From Sva-07 sp963728195 (GTDB lineage Bacteria; Actinomycetota; Acidimicrobiia; Acidimicrobiales; Ilumatobacteraceae), in contig CAVSIX010000009.1 of NCBI GenBank assembly GCA_963728195.1, positions 1 to 64,000 on the forward strand: a DNA stretch of 64,000 nt, written 5' to 3'. The translations under genes and the position numbers were made by a program. Below the pieces are notes generated by a model, which made no database searches, was not told the origin of the DNA, and worked only from the letters and a program-made list of their open reading frames with translations. This document shows positions 43,930 to 53,741 of the stretch, piece after piece; the first letter of the stretch is position 1, and every line of letters starts with the position of its first letter.

Positions 43930-45526
43930 ATGATGCACAACACAGAAGTGAAGGCCGGCGTCGCAGAGACTGCAGCGCTCGGCGTCGAAGGCTCGCAACC
44001 GGTCTGGATGACGCTCAACCAGGCCCGTGAACGGGCGTTCACCGGAGAGATCGTCTTCGAGACCGATCCCGAAGTCCATGCGTATCTCGACAACGGCATC
44101 GTCTACTACGCGGAGCGGTCCTCGGACCCGTCGCTGGGTCGCCGCCTCCTCGATGCCGGCGTCGTCGACGTCGCACAGCTCGAGAAGGGCACCGTGCGTG
44201 TCGGCGACGTCGAGCATCTCGGACGCCTCTTCGACCGCGACCCGTCGGTCGACCGCGATGCGGTGATCGTCGTCGCCGAAACCATGACCGAGCAGCTCGT
44301 CACCGAGTTGGCGAACCAGGCGACTCGACGGTGCGCGCCATCGCATATCGCCACCATCCTTCCGGCGTGCATCGCTGGTTCGTCGCCCAGGTGGACCCGG
44401 CTGCACAGCCCCGTCCGGTGAGCGGCGTAGCCCAGTTCGACACGACCGTCGTCGACGACCTTCCCAACCTGCCGTTCCCCGAGGGCGAGAGGGAGCTGAT
44501 CATCGAGTGGGACGAGGATCTCGGATCTGTCACCGAGTTCCGCTCCGACGTCTTCGAACTGTCGCTGGTCTTCGACGAAGGCACCGATGAACCGCTGGCC
44601 GAGCGGGCGACGTTCGTGCGGAGGAACCCCGAAGTGCCGACACCCACGCCGATGACCACCAGCTCGTCATCGAGACGCTGGACGACCTGCGACGAGCCGA
44701 TCGACGAACTCGTCATCGAGAGCTGGACGATCTGCATGCTGCGTCGTTCGACGAGCTGGTCATCGAGAACGTCGACGAGCTGGTGATCGAAACCGTCGAC
44801 GATCTCACGATCGAGACGATCGACGACCTGGTGGTCCCGGGCTTCGCCGATCTCGACGACGAGTCCTACGACGAACTGGTCATCGAGACGTTCGAGGACC
44901 TCGACGGATTGGCGGTCGACGGGTTGGCGGTCGACGAATTCCAGGTGGCCGACGCGGACGAGGACACTCCCGACGACTTCGAGTTCTCGGTCGTGTGGCC
45001 CGACGGCACCGAGGAGCCCGCCGCCCGGGTCACCCGGCACGCCGACGAGCCGGTCATCGATGCCGACCCGCTGTTCACGCAGTCCGACGACGGCTACCTC
45101 GAGTTCACGATGCCGCCGCTCGAACTCGGTGACGAAGCCGACTTCGTCGATGCCGACGTTCCCGACGACGTCGCCGAAGCCGTGCGCCGCGCGATCGCTG
45201 CGATCGAATCGGCGACCGATGCCACGGTCGACTTCGTGCCGCAGTCCGGCTCGACCGCTCCGGCGCCGCAGAGTTTCGGTGGGTTCGCCCCGCCGACGAT
45301 GGCGACTCGCGCCGAGGTGCTGTACGGCCAGATGCACGACGACGGTTCCCCCGTGTCCGATGCTTCACCGACGGTGGCCCGAGCAACGTCGTCGCCGAGC
45401 GCTGCATCTGCCCCCGGGCTCTACGCCGACGAGACCGCCGACGACGAAGGAAGTTCGGGCGGTGGCAACGAGCGGAGTTCGGCGTTGCGCCGTCTGATCG
45501 GCAGTCTGCGTCGCAAGGACCACTGA
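43930..45526 (+). CDS. DUF4388 (PATAN) protein with acidic ELVIET repeats, frameshifted
   Basis: About 532 residues across shifts near 44320, 44633, 44690 and 44725. The N-terminal PATAN/DUF4388 domain reads TLNQARERAFTGEIVFETDP, VHAYLDNGIVYYAERSSDPS, LGRRLLDAGVVDVAQLEKG. Past the first shift, STVRAIAYRHHPSGVHRWFV and QFDTTVVDDLPNLPFPEGER follow. Then comes a run of near-repeats built on (D/E)ELVIE(T/S/N)(L/V/F)(D/E)DL, and an acidic C-terminus ending in a basic RRLIGSLRRKDH. PATAN proteins in cyanobacteria bind the pilus ATPase PilB. This protein is co-translated with the GTPase and lies 3 kb from pilB, so a pilus-control role is plausible but unproven. Confidence 0.7.
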
Positions 45527-45555
45527 GCGCCGCCGAACGCCGGTGCCGCGGTGCG

Positions 45556-46044
45556 TCAGCGCCCGCCGCTGGCGTTCGAACGCCGCGCGCGGAAGAACGC
45601 TCGCAGTAACTCGGCGGCTTCATCGGCGCCCACGCCACTCGTCACCTCGACACGATGGTTCAAGACGCCACTGTCGAGCAGACCGAAGTGGCTCGTCACC
45701 GCACCGGCCTTCGGGTCGTCGGTGCCGTACACCAGGCGCCCGAGGCGTGCGTTGACCGCTGCGCCGGCGCACATTGCGCACGGTTCGAGCGTGACGTACA
45801 TCGTGCACTCGTCGAGTCGCCACTGGCCGAGGACTCGCGATGCGTCGCGCAGCGCGAGGATCTCCGCATGGGCGGACGGGTCGTGCGTGAGTTCGCGCTC
45901 GTTGTGGCGCGAGGCGATCACCTCGCCGCGATGGACGACGACGGCACCGACCGGCACGTCGTCGTGCTCGAGCGCAGCTGCGGCCTCGGCGAGCGCCTGC
46001 GCCATCGGAGCCGGGATCTCGTGGTCGCCAGCGTCCACCGACAT
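45556..46044 (-). CDS. tadA: tRNA-specific adenosine deaminase
   Basis: 162 residues. Zinc and catalytic motifs of the cytidine-deaminase fold: H59-A-E61 (SAHAEILALRDA) and P88-C89-x2-C92 (EPCAMCAGA). TadA converts A34 to inosine in tRNA-Arg(ACG), a tRNA encoded at 24.1 kb. The ATG at 46044 shares one base with the CCA end of tRNA-Ser(GGA), so tRNA and mRNA are probably cut from one transcript. A second ATG 13 codons in is a possible alternative. Confidence 0.92.
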   Translation of the reverse strand: MSVDAGDHEIPAPMAQALAEAAAALEHDDVPVGAVVVHRGEVIASRHNERELTHDPSAHAEILALRDASRVLGQWRLDECTMYVTLEPCAMCAGAAVNARLGRLVYGTDDPKAGAVTSHFGLLDSGVLNHRVEVTSGVGADEAAELLRAFFRARRSNASGGR

Positions 46045-46131
46045 GGCGGAGGGAGTGGGATTCGAACCCACGGAAGGTTGCCCTTCACACGCTTTCCAAG
46101 CGTGCCGATTCGGCCGCTCTCGCATCCCTCC
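46044..46131 (-). tRNA. tRNA-Ser(GGA)
   Basis: Acceptor GGAGGGA/TCCCTCC, anticodon loop CTTGGAA (anticodon GGA), long variable arm GTGAAGGGCAACCTTCC, T loop TTCGAAT, encoded CCA (46044-46046). Confidence 0.94.
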
Positions 46132-46206
46132 CTGGTGATCCGGCGTTGCCGGAACATGGGGACACGGAGGCTAGCCCGGCCGTCTGCCAATTCGTCGTGG
46201 GCCGGG

Positions 46207-46212
46207 TAGTGT
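46207..46212 (+). promoter_or_regulatory. -10 box, SRP RNA
   Basis: TAGTGT about 30 nt before the first base of the SRP RNA helix. Confidence 0.35.
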
Positions 46213-46241
46213 GACGTCTCGCGAGGTGGTTCGCCGCCGAG

Positions 46242-46355
46242 TGAGGTGACGATCGGGTCCTGTGCAATGGGCGCCCGTGAATCAGGTCAGGCCCGGAAGG
46301 GAGCAGCCTTCATCGGCATCGTCCGTGTGCCGCAGATCGCCTGGTCGTCACCTCA
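46242..46355 (+). ncRNA. ffs: Signal recognition particle RNA, small bacterial type
   Basis: The Ffh-binding hairpin is exact: GGTCAGGCCCGGAAGGGAGC followed by AGCC. The ends pair over 11 bp (TGAGGTGACGA at 46242 with its complement ending at 46355). It sits beside tadA and tRNA-Ser, a neighbourhood conserved in actinobacteria, although dnaX, which often follows, is absent here. Confidence 0.93.
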
Positions 46356-46380
46356 GTCGGCGCCGACCAACTGTCACAGT

Positions 46381-47250
46381 TCAGTGGGGCGCGAGGCGGG
46401 TGGCGTAGGCGACGAGGTCAGGGGCGCCGAGTTCGTCGGCGATCGCCGCGAAGTCACCGGTCGGCCCGCTCCAGCGCCAGTCGTCGACCGTGCCGACGTC
46501 GATGTCGGTGTCGACCGTGGCGATCCGCCGGAACAGCAGCGCATCGGCGAGTTGCGCCTGCAGCGTGGCCGACAGCTTGGCCGCACCGCGCAGTCCCGGC
46601 ACGTCCCACTGGCCGGCGGCGGGCGGGATGTCCTCGAGATGGCCGTAGCGGGCCAGCACCAGCGCAGCGCTCTTCGCGCCCCAGCCAGGAAGGCCGGGGA
46701 AGCCATCGGCGGTGTCACCGACGAGGCCCAGGAAGTCGGGGATCGACTCGGGCCCGACGCCGAACTTCGCCCGTACGCCGTCGGCGTCGATGATCTCGCG
46801 CTTGCGCCGATCGAACTGCACCACCCGCTCGCCGCGCACGCACTGGCCGAGATCCTTGTCGGCCGTGACGATCAGCACCTGCTCGACGCGCTCGTCGCGA
46901 TCGGCGACCAGCGCCGCAGCGCCCAGCGCATCGTCGGCCTCGTGCTCGACCATCGGCCACACGGTGAACCCGGCGGCGGCGAGCGCCCGCTCCATCACCG
47001 GGATCTGGACGAGGATCTCGGGCTCCATCCCCTCCGACGTCTTGTAGCCGGCCCACATCTCGTTGCGGAAGCTCTCGATCGTGTGATCGGACGCGACACC
47101 GATGTGTGTTGCGCCGTCCTCGATCAGGGCGAGGGTCGACGCAACCACGCCGGCCGCCGCGTCGAACGGGCCGCGACCGCTGTGGCGTGACGCCATGCCG
47201 AAGTGTTGACGGAACAGTTCGTAGGTCCCGTCGACGAGGTGGACACGCAT
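46381..47250 (-). CDS. 5'-3' exonuclease, PolA N-terminal-like
   Basis: 289 residues. The FEN-type nuclease fold has acidic clusters: VHLVDGTYELFR, VEHEADDALGAAAL, VTADKDLGQCV. A helix-three-turn-helix (PDFLGLVGDTADGFPGLPGW, GAKSAALVLARYG) binds DNA. It is a stand-alone relative of the DNA polymerase I 5' nuclease, acting on RNA primers or flaps. The ATG at 47250 is supported by TAACGT at 47258-47263; the in-frame GTG at 47259 overlaps that box. Confidence 0.9.
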   Translation of the reverse strand: MRVHLVDGTYELFRQHFGMASRHSGRGPFDAAAGVVASTLALIEDGATHIGVASDHTIESFRNEMWAGYKTSEGMEPEILVQIPVMERALAAAGFTVWPMVEHEADDALGAAALVADRDERVEQVLIVTADKDLGQCVRGERVVQFDRRKREIIDADGVRAKFGVGPESIPDFLGLVGDTADGFPGLPGWGAKSAALVLARYGHLEDIPPAAGQWDVPGLRGAAKLSATLQAQLADALLFRRIATVDTDIDVGTVDDWRWSGPTGDFAAIADELGAPDLVAYATRLAPH

Positions 47251-47257
47251 GGCGCGC

Positions 47258-47263
47258 ACGTTA
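47258..47263 (-). promoter_or_regulatory. -10 box, exonuclease gene
   Basis: TAACGT on the minus strand, 7 nt before the ATG at 47250. Confidence 0.45.
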
Positions 47264-47479
47264 GGTCGCGCAGCGGCGCGTCCCGTGCACGGACTTCGTC
47301 AATTCCGTCTCAGCGAACCCTCAAGATCCGTCGCTCGACGGTCGATACACGTCATGCGAGCGACACGAAACCCCCGACACGACCTGACTGATGACGACAC
47401 GACGCCCCTCCTCCGCCCGAACCACTACGGGGCTCCAGCCCCGTGGTCGCCATGCCTCGGGCCCACGAAAGGACGTGTG

Positions 47480-48655
47480 ATGAGCTTCCACGCCGAAACC
47501 GACGCCGACACCACCTCACGCACCAGCATCGTCGCTGCGGTGCAGCAGGAGCTGAACCGGTTCAGCCGGGAGGTCTCGATCGAGGTGCAGCGCCTCCGCG
47601 ACGAACTCGCCACCGAACGCGCCGCCCGTGCCCAGAGCGAGGAGACCGTCCGGTCGCTGCTGCCGGCGATCGAGATCCGTCTCGCCGATTTCTCCACCCA
47701 GAACAAGCGTCGCCACGACGAGATCGAGCAGCGCATCGGCCGCGTCGCCGACGAAACGAACGTCGGCCTCGCGGCCGCCGTCGAATCGGCGGCTCGTCCC
47801 GTCGTGAAGCAGCTGGAGTACCGCCAGGCCAAGCTCGAAGAGGACCTCGCGACGCTCGACCGCAGCGTGCGGAAGTTCGACGACCAGGCCGGCGCCATGG
47901 TGCAGCACTTCAACGCCATGACCGAGGCGACCGAGGCCCGGTTGGACGAGGTGTCCGACCAGGTGGTCGAGCAGATCAACGGCCGCCTCGCCTCGCTGTC
48001 GATGCGCATGGACGAGGTCTCGGCGCAGGCGGCACGCCAGCAGGCCGAGGTGTCGAACGTCGTCGGCACTCGCGTCGACCAGGCGGAAGATCGGATCAAC
48101 GAGCGGATCCTCACCGCCGAGGCACGCATCAACGACGTCCTCGGCCAGCGGGTCGCCGACATCGACGCCTACGTCGGTCGGGTCAGCGCCGGGCTCGACG
48201 ACGCCGTGGCGACACTCAGCGACCGCATCGCCGGTGCCGAGTCCCGCTTCCACGACGTCAACGCCGTGATCGATGCGCTGTCGGCACGTCTCGACAGCGT
48301 CGACGTCGACTCGATCGACGACTTGAAGGACCGCGTCGCCGGCGCAGCGGGCGAGGTGGAACTCGTGCGCATCGAGATGGAGCGGTTCCAGAAGTCGATG
48401 GGCGAGTCGTTGGACAAGACCGTCGGCCGCATCGTCGAGCTCGAGACCCAGGTCCAAGAGCAGCACATGGACGTCGAGACCGCCGTCCAGCTCGAACGTC
48501 TCGAGGAAGTCGAGCGGGCGCTCCTTGCGCTCGATCCCGGCCAGTTCGTGCGTCGAGAAGAGCTCGGTCCCCGCACCTCGTCGGGCGTTCCGAGCGCGCA
48601 GGAACCACTGACCACACCCACCCCGTTCGAGCCGCAGGCCGCCGCACAGTTCTGA
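47480..48655 (+). CDS. Long coiled-coil protein at the head of the pil operon
   Basis: 391 residues, almost entirely alpha-helical coiled coil from about 12 to 350 (for example VQQELNRFSREVSIEVQRLR, DEIEQRIGRVADETN, RLDEVSDQVVEQINGRLASL), with a disordered Pro/Ala end. No membrane helix or known domain. It is 16 nt upstream of pilB. pilM, pilN and pilO, which link PilB to the envelope in other bacteria, are not in the window; this protein or its smaller counterpart at 54.5 kb could play a scaffolding role. The ATG at 47480 follows AAAGGA. Confidence 0.75.
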   Translation: MSFHAETDADTTSRTSIVAAVQQELNRFSREVSIEVQRLRDELATERAARAQSEETVRSLLPAIEIRLADFSTQNKRRHDEIEQRIGRVADETNVGLAAAVESAARPVVKQLEYRQAKLEEDLATLDRSVRKFDDQAGAMVQHFNAMTEATEARLDEVSDQVVEQINGRLASLSMRMDEVSAQAARQQAEVSNVVGTRVDQAEDRINERILTAEARINDVLGQRVADIDAYVGRVSAGLDDAVATLSDRIAGAESRFHDVNAVIDALSARLDSVDVDSIDDLKDRVAGAAGEVELVRIEMERFQKSMGESLDKTVGRIVELETQVQEQHMDVETAVQLERLEEVERALLALDPGQFVRREELGPRTSSGVPSAQEPLTTPTPFEPQAAAQF

Positions 48656-48671
48656 GATCGAGAGCATCACC

Positions 48672-50456
48672 ATGGCACTCCGAAAGCCCCGACCCGACGA
48701 CATGGCACCACCCGGCGGTGGCACCGCGACCGCGCTCGCCGAACCGCCCTCACCGGCGGTACAGGGCCACTCGCCCGACGAGTGCGCCGCCGTCGGCGAA
48801 CGGCTGATCGCCGCTGGGCAACTGTCTCGCGAGTCCTACGACACGGTGACGGCCACCACCGGCGGCGACCTGCTGAAGTTCGTCACGCTGCTGCTGAGCC
48901 ATCACGGTGTCGGACGCAACGACCTCGCCGCCGCAGTCTCGACCGTCTGCGAGGTACCGGTCGCCGACATCTCGATCGTGCAGCTCGACGAGGAGATCGC
49001 GGCCAAGTTCCCCGAGCAGGTCGCGCGTGCCCACAAGGTGATGCCGATCGCCGAGGACAACGGGTCGATCCTGCTCTATGCGGCCGACCCGTCGCCGTGG
49101 CGTCGCCAGCAGGTCGAGTCGGCCACTGGCCAGCGCTTCGTGTGGCACGTCACCGACGAGAAGACGGTGACGTCGTTCATCGAGCAGATGTACCGCTCGA
49201 CCGCCGACGTCGACAACATCGTCGCCCGGTTCACCACCGAGGACGACCAACGACAGGTCGCCGAGACGATCGCCGAGGTCAGCCTCGACGACCAGGCGCC
49301 CGTGGTGCAGCTGGTCGCCAAGATCGTCGGCCAGGCGATGCGCGACCGCAGCTCGGACATCCACATCGAACCGCTCGACGATCGCCTCCGTATCCGGTTC
49401 CGTGTCGACGGCAACCTCGTCGAGGCGTTCTCGCTGCCGCTGTCGGCGCACAACGCACTGATCAGCCGGCTGAAGATCATGTCGGAGATGAACATCGTCG
49501 AGAAGCGGGCGCCCCAGGACGGCCAGTTCTCGACCAAGGTCGACGGCCGCCAGATCGACGTGCGCGTGTCGTCGGTGGCGACCGTGTTCGGCGAGAAGAT
49601 CGTCATGCGTCTGCTCGACAAGTCGAAGTCGATGGTCAGCCTCGGCCAGCTCGGCATGCCGGCCGAGACGTACAAGACCTACTCGAAGCTGGTGCACGCC
49701 CCGTTCGGCATGGTGATCTGTGCCGGGCCGACCGGCGCCGGCAAGACGACGACGCTCTACGCGACCCTGCTCGAGATCAACTCGACCGGCAAGAACGTGA
49801 CGACGGTCGAAGACCCGGTCGAGTACGTGTTCCCCGGCATCAACCAGGTGCAGACCAACGCGAAGGCCGGCCTCACGTTCGCCACCGGGCTCAAGGCGCT
49901 CCTCCGGCAGGACCCCGACACGATCCTCGTCGGCGAGATCCGCGACGCCGACACGGCACGCATCGCGATCCAGTCGGCGCTGACCGGTCACTTCGTGCTG
50001 TCGTCGCTGCACGGCACCGACGCCGTCGCCGCACTGCACCGTCTGCTCGACATGGGCATCGAGGCCTTCCTCGTGGCGTCGGCGATCGTCGGCGTGGTGT
50101 CGCAGCGCCTGCTGCGCAAGACGTGCGAGAACTGCAAGGAGCCGTACACGCCCGGCGCCGAGGAGCTGGCGGTGTTCCGTCAGCATTCGGGCGGCAGCGA
50201 CAAGACCGTCTTCTACCACGGCAAGGGTTGCAGCTACTGCTCGAACACCGGCTATCGCGAGCGCATCGGCGTGTACGAACTGCTGCGCATCACCCCCGAA
50301 GTGCGTCGTCTGATCGTCGGTTGGGCGACCACCGAGGAACTTCGTCGCCTGGCAGTTGCTCAAGGTATGCGCACGATGCTCCGAGAAGCAATGCAGATGG
50401 TCGAAGACGACATCACGACCATCCCCGAAGTCGTCAGAACCCTGTTCGCCCACTGA
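48672..50456 (+). CDS. pilB: Type IV pilus extension ATPase
   Basis: 594 residues. The N-terminal GspE/PilB N1 region (about 28-190) precedes the secretion ATPase core: SSDIHIEP, Walker A GPTGAGKTT at about 354-362, Asp box TVEDPVEY, Walker B ILVGEIRD and His box SALTGHFVLSSLH. A tetracysteine zinc motif (CENCKEPY...GCSYCSNTGYRERIGVYE) separates PilB from PilT-type ATPases. It powers pilin polymerisation from the cytoplasm. pilC starts 28 nt downstream. Confidence 0.94.
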   Translation: MALRKPRPDDMAPPGGGTATALAEPPSPAVQGHSPDECAAVGERLIAAGQLSRESYDTVTATTGGDLLKFVTLLLSHHGVGRNDLAAAVSTVCEVPVADISIVQLDEEIAAKFPEQVARAHKVMPIAEDNGSILLYAADPSPWRRQQVESATGQRFVWHVTDEKTVTSFIEQMYRSTADVDNIVARFTTEDDQRQVAETIAEVSLDDQAPVVQLVAKIVGQAMRDRSSDIHIEPLDDRLRIRFRVDGNLVEAFSLPLSAHNALISRLKIMSEMNIVEKRAPQDGQFSTKVDGRQIDVRVSSVATVFGEKIVMRLLDKSKSMVSLGQLGMPAETYKTYSKLVHAPFGMVICAGPTGAGKTTTLYATLLEINSTGKNVTTVEDPVEYVFPGINQVQTNAKAGLTFATGLKALLRQDPDTILVGEIRDADTARIAIQSALTGHFVLSSLHGTDAVAALHRLLDMGIEAFLVASAIVGVVSQRLLRKTCENCKEPYTPGAEELAVFRQHSGGSDKTVFYHGKGCSYCSNTGYRERIGVYELLRITPEVRRLIVGWATTEELRRLAVAQGMRTMLREAMQMVEDDITTIPEVVRTLFAH

Positions 50457-50484
50457 GTCCGAAAATCGAGAGACGGAGCATCCC

Positions 50485-51698
50485 ATGCCCAAGTTCGCTT
50501 ACGCCGCGATCGACACCACCGGCGCCCCCGTCGAGGGGGTGACCAAGGCCGACACGATCGGTGCGGCGCGATCGATCCTCGTCGGGCAGAACCTGTTCCC
50601 GACGAAGATCGAGGAACGCCGCGGGATGCTCGACTTCGAGCTCAGCAAGGAGAAGGTCAAGAAGAAGGAGCTGATGCACTTCACGCGTCAGCTCGCCGTC
50701 TTCGTCAAGGCCGGCATCCCGATCACCGACGCATTGGTGACGATCGGCGACGAGACCGAGGACGTCGCACTTCGCCGGGCGCTCGGCAACCTCGTCGACG
50801 ACCTCCGCAACGGTGGATTGTTCTCCGCTGCAGCGGCGACGCATCCCGAGGTGTTCCCCGACTACTACGTCGGCATCCTGCAGTCGGCCGAGTTGACCGG
50901 CCAGCTCGACACCGCGCTGGAGAGTCTGTCCGACTATCTGGAACGCGAGATCGACACACGTGTCCAAGGTCGTGTCGGCCTTGTCGTACCCGATGGTGGT
51001 CATGGTGATGGCGGTGGTGACGGTGCTGATCCTCGCCGGCTACGTGCTCCCGCAGTTCAAGCCGCTGTTCGAGGAACTCGGCGCCGAGCTGCCGCTCGCC
51101 ACACGAATGATGCTGTTCTTCTCGCGGTTCTTCACCGACCTGTGGTTCATCACCGCCGGATTCTTCCTGCGTGTTCGCCGGATCGATCATGTTCCTCTTC
51201 AAGCATCCGACCGGCAAGATCTGGAAGGACCGGCTGGTCCTCAAGATCCCGGTGATCAAGGGCATCGTCGACTATGCGATCCTCGAGCGGTTCTGCCGGA
51301 TCCTGTCGGCGATGCTCGCCGCCGGCGTCCCGTTGCCGGAGGGTCTGAAGACGACGACCGAGGCCACGAGCAACGTCGTCTACAAGGAGCGCCTCGAGAT
51401 CGCCCGCGCCCAGATGCTCGAGGGGCAGGGCTTCTCGCAGCCGCTGATCGACACCGAGCTGTTCCCCGGTGCGGCCAAGCAGATGTTCAAGGTCGGCGAG
51501 GAGACCGGCACGCTCGACATGCAGCTGGCGGTGGCGAGCATGTACTTCGACCGCGAACTCGAGAGCCGGATCAAGAAGTTCACCACGATGTTCGAACCGA
51601 TCATGATCATCTTCGTCGGCGTCATCGTCGGCTTCGTCGCCGTGGCTCTGGTGTCGGCGATGTACGGCGTGCTCAACGGCACCAAGGGACAGGCCTGA
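50485..51698 (+). CDS. pilC: Type IV pilus inner-membrane platform protein, two frameshifts
   Basis: About 404 residues across two +1 shifts (near 50963 and 51172). The N-terminal half has MPKFAYAAIDTTGAPVEGVT, FTRQLAVFVKAGIPITDAL and SAELTGQLDTALESLSDYLE. The next segment has SALSYPMVVMVMAVVTVLIL. The last has FRILSAMLAAGVPLPEGLK-like FCRILSAMLAAGVPLPEGL, MFKVGEETGTLDMQLAVAS and the final helix IMIIFVGVIVGFVAVALVSA. These are the two T2SSF domains of PilC/GspF. It couples PilB and PilT to the growing filament. Confidence 0.88.
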
Positions 51699-51711
51699 CC
51701 GGCCTCGCCGG

Positions 51712-52493
51712 TCAGCGGGCGAGGACGAGGTCGACGAAATGCTGTCCGACGAAGATCGCCACGACGGTGCCGAGGGCCAGGAACGGCCCGAACGGCACCG
51801 CGGTGCGACGCCCAGCGCGATCGATCGCCATCAGCGCCACGCCGACCACGGCGCCCGGCGACGAAGCCGAAGAACAGACCCGGCAGCACGATGCCGGGGT
51901 TCAGCCAGCCGAGGTACATGCCCAGCAGCGGCGCCAGGCGCACGTCGCCGTCGCCCATGCCGCCCCGGCTCAGTGCATAGATCAGCCACATCGCAACCAG
52001 CGCAATCACGGCGCCGAGCGCCATCATCCAGATGCGTTCGGGTTCGTCCGATCACGAGCGCTGCGACGGTCAGCGCAATGCCGCCGAGGACCATGCCGGT
52101 GTAGGTGATCTCGCGTGGCAGGCGCTTCGTCTTCAGGTCGATCCAGGTCTGCACGAGCAGCACCGACATCAAGATGCAGTAGGCGGGGATTGCGGCTCTC
52201 GTGTCGTCGAACCGGATCGCCATCAGCACGTACAGCGCGGCGTTGGCCAGTTCGATCACCAGTGGATCGATGCCGATCGGTGCACGACACCGCCGGCACC
52301 TGCCGCGCAGGGCGAGCCAGCTGAACACCGGCACGAGATCCTTCGGGCCGAGGCGGAGCCCGCACGAACCGCAACGACTGGGCGGTGCGTTCACCGACTC
52401 GCCGCGCGGCACTCGATCTGCCACCACCGTCAGGAACGAGCCGATCACCAGACCGGCGACGACCACGACCACGATCAACAACGAAAAGCTCAT
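51712..52493 (-). CDS. pilD: Prepilin peptidase, two frameshifts
   Basis: About 260 residues across two +1 shifts (near 52040 and 51862). A leading helix (LLIVVVVVAGLVIGSFLTVV) precedes the zinc-type cytoplasmic loop CGSCGLRLG...CRRCRAP. The two aspartates of the membrane protease lie in TWIDLKTKRLP and GMGDGDVRL. The end reads FGPFLALGTVVAIFVGQHFV. It cleaves and N-methylates type IV prepilins. It is the only gene of the pil block on the minus strand, divergent from pilT (43 bp). Confidence 0.87.
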
Positions 52494-52535
52494 CAAGTGC
52501 GGCCCTCCGTGGCCCGAGCGGGAGGTTAGCCAACC

Positions 52536-53728
52536 ATGTCCAATCCAGATCCGATGCTCGAATCGCTTCTCCGGGCGACCGTCGAGTCCGGGGCATCCGA
52601 CCTCCACCTCACCGTGGGTCGCCCGCCCACGGCACGCCGCGACGGTGTGCTCATCTCGTTCGAGAACGTCCCGGTGCTCACCCCGGACGAGGTCGACCGC
52701 ATGGTCTACTCGCTGCTCGACGACCGCAAGCTCGAGGAGCTCGAGCGCGACCGTCAGGTCGACTTCTCCTTCGGGCTGGAGGGCCTCGGCCGCTTCCGTG
52801 CCAACGCCTTCCGCCAGCGCGGCAATCTGGCGCTCGCCCTGCGCGTCGTGCCGTTCCGGGTGCGCACGCTCGAGGAACTCGGTGCGCCCCAGGCGTGCAC
52901 GACGCTGCTCAACAAGCCGTACGGCATCGTGCTGGTGGTGGGCCCGACCGGTTCGGGCAAGTCGACGACGCTGGCCGCCATGATCGACCGCATCAACGAC
53001 TCCAAGCCGGTGCACATCCTCACCATCGAGGACCCGGTGGAGTACGTGCACAACCACAAGATGGCGATGGTCAACCAGCGCGAGGTCGGCACGCGACGTC
53101 GAGTCGTTCACCGACGGGCTGCGAAGTGCGCTCCGTGAGGACCCCGACGTGGTGCTCCTCGGCGAGATGCGCGACCTCGACTCGATCCAGATCGCATTGT
53201 CGCTCGCCGAGACCGGCCACCTGGTGTTCGCCACGTTGCACACCAACGACGCCGCCCAGGCGCTCGACCGCATCATCGACGTGTTCCCCGGCGAGAGCCG
53301 CGACCAGATCCAGATCATGCTCGCCGGCGCCCTGCAGGGCGTGATCTCGCAGCGCCTGCTCCCGGCGATCGCCGGTGGCCGCGTCGCCGCCTACGAGGTG
53401 ATGGTCGCCAACGAGGCGATCCGCAACCTCGTGCGCGAGGGCAAGTCGCGTCAGATGCGCAACATGATCGCCACCGGGCGCCGGCGAGGGCATGCAGACC
53501 GTCGAGATGGACCTCGCTCGTCTCGTGGCGGCCGGGCTGTTGTCGCTCGACGTGGCGATGGCGTCGAGCGCGTACCCCAAGGAGGTCCAGGCGCAGCTGG
53601 CGACCGCTCGCGCCCAGATGACCGCCCACGCCACGATGGCGACCGGCCAGGCTGGATCGTCCGGGTCTGGCACCTACGCCGGACAGCCGATGGCGCCACC
53701 TCCGGTCCCCGCAGCAAACGGCCGCTGA
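52536..53728 (+). CDS. pilT: Type IV pilus retraction ATPase, two frameshifts
   Basis: About 397 residues across two +1 shifts (near 53094 and 53480). GASDLHLTVGRPP starts the protein; Walker A is GPTGSGKST, the Asp box TIEDPVEYVH, Walker B VVLLGEMRDLDSI and the His box ETGHLVFATLHTNDA. No tetracysteine motif is present, which marks PilT rather than PilB. The C-terminus is a Met/Ala/Gly/Pro-rich tail. The conserved C-terminal AIRNL motif is present (EAIRNLVREGK). It would depolymerise the pilus and drive twitching. Confidence 0.9.
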
Positions 53729-53741
53729 GTCTCGATCTGCC

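Noticed and set aside
48750..50492. 580-codon open frame opposite pilB
   Set aside because: Shadow of pilB; composition dominated by His/Asp/Arg/Leu, no domain, and pilB is unambiguous on the other strand.
50960..52493. Programmed ribosomal frameshifting in pilC and pilD
   Set aside because: The shift sites share no slippery heptamer or downstream structure, and homologues are made in one frame; error is simpler.
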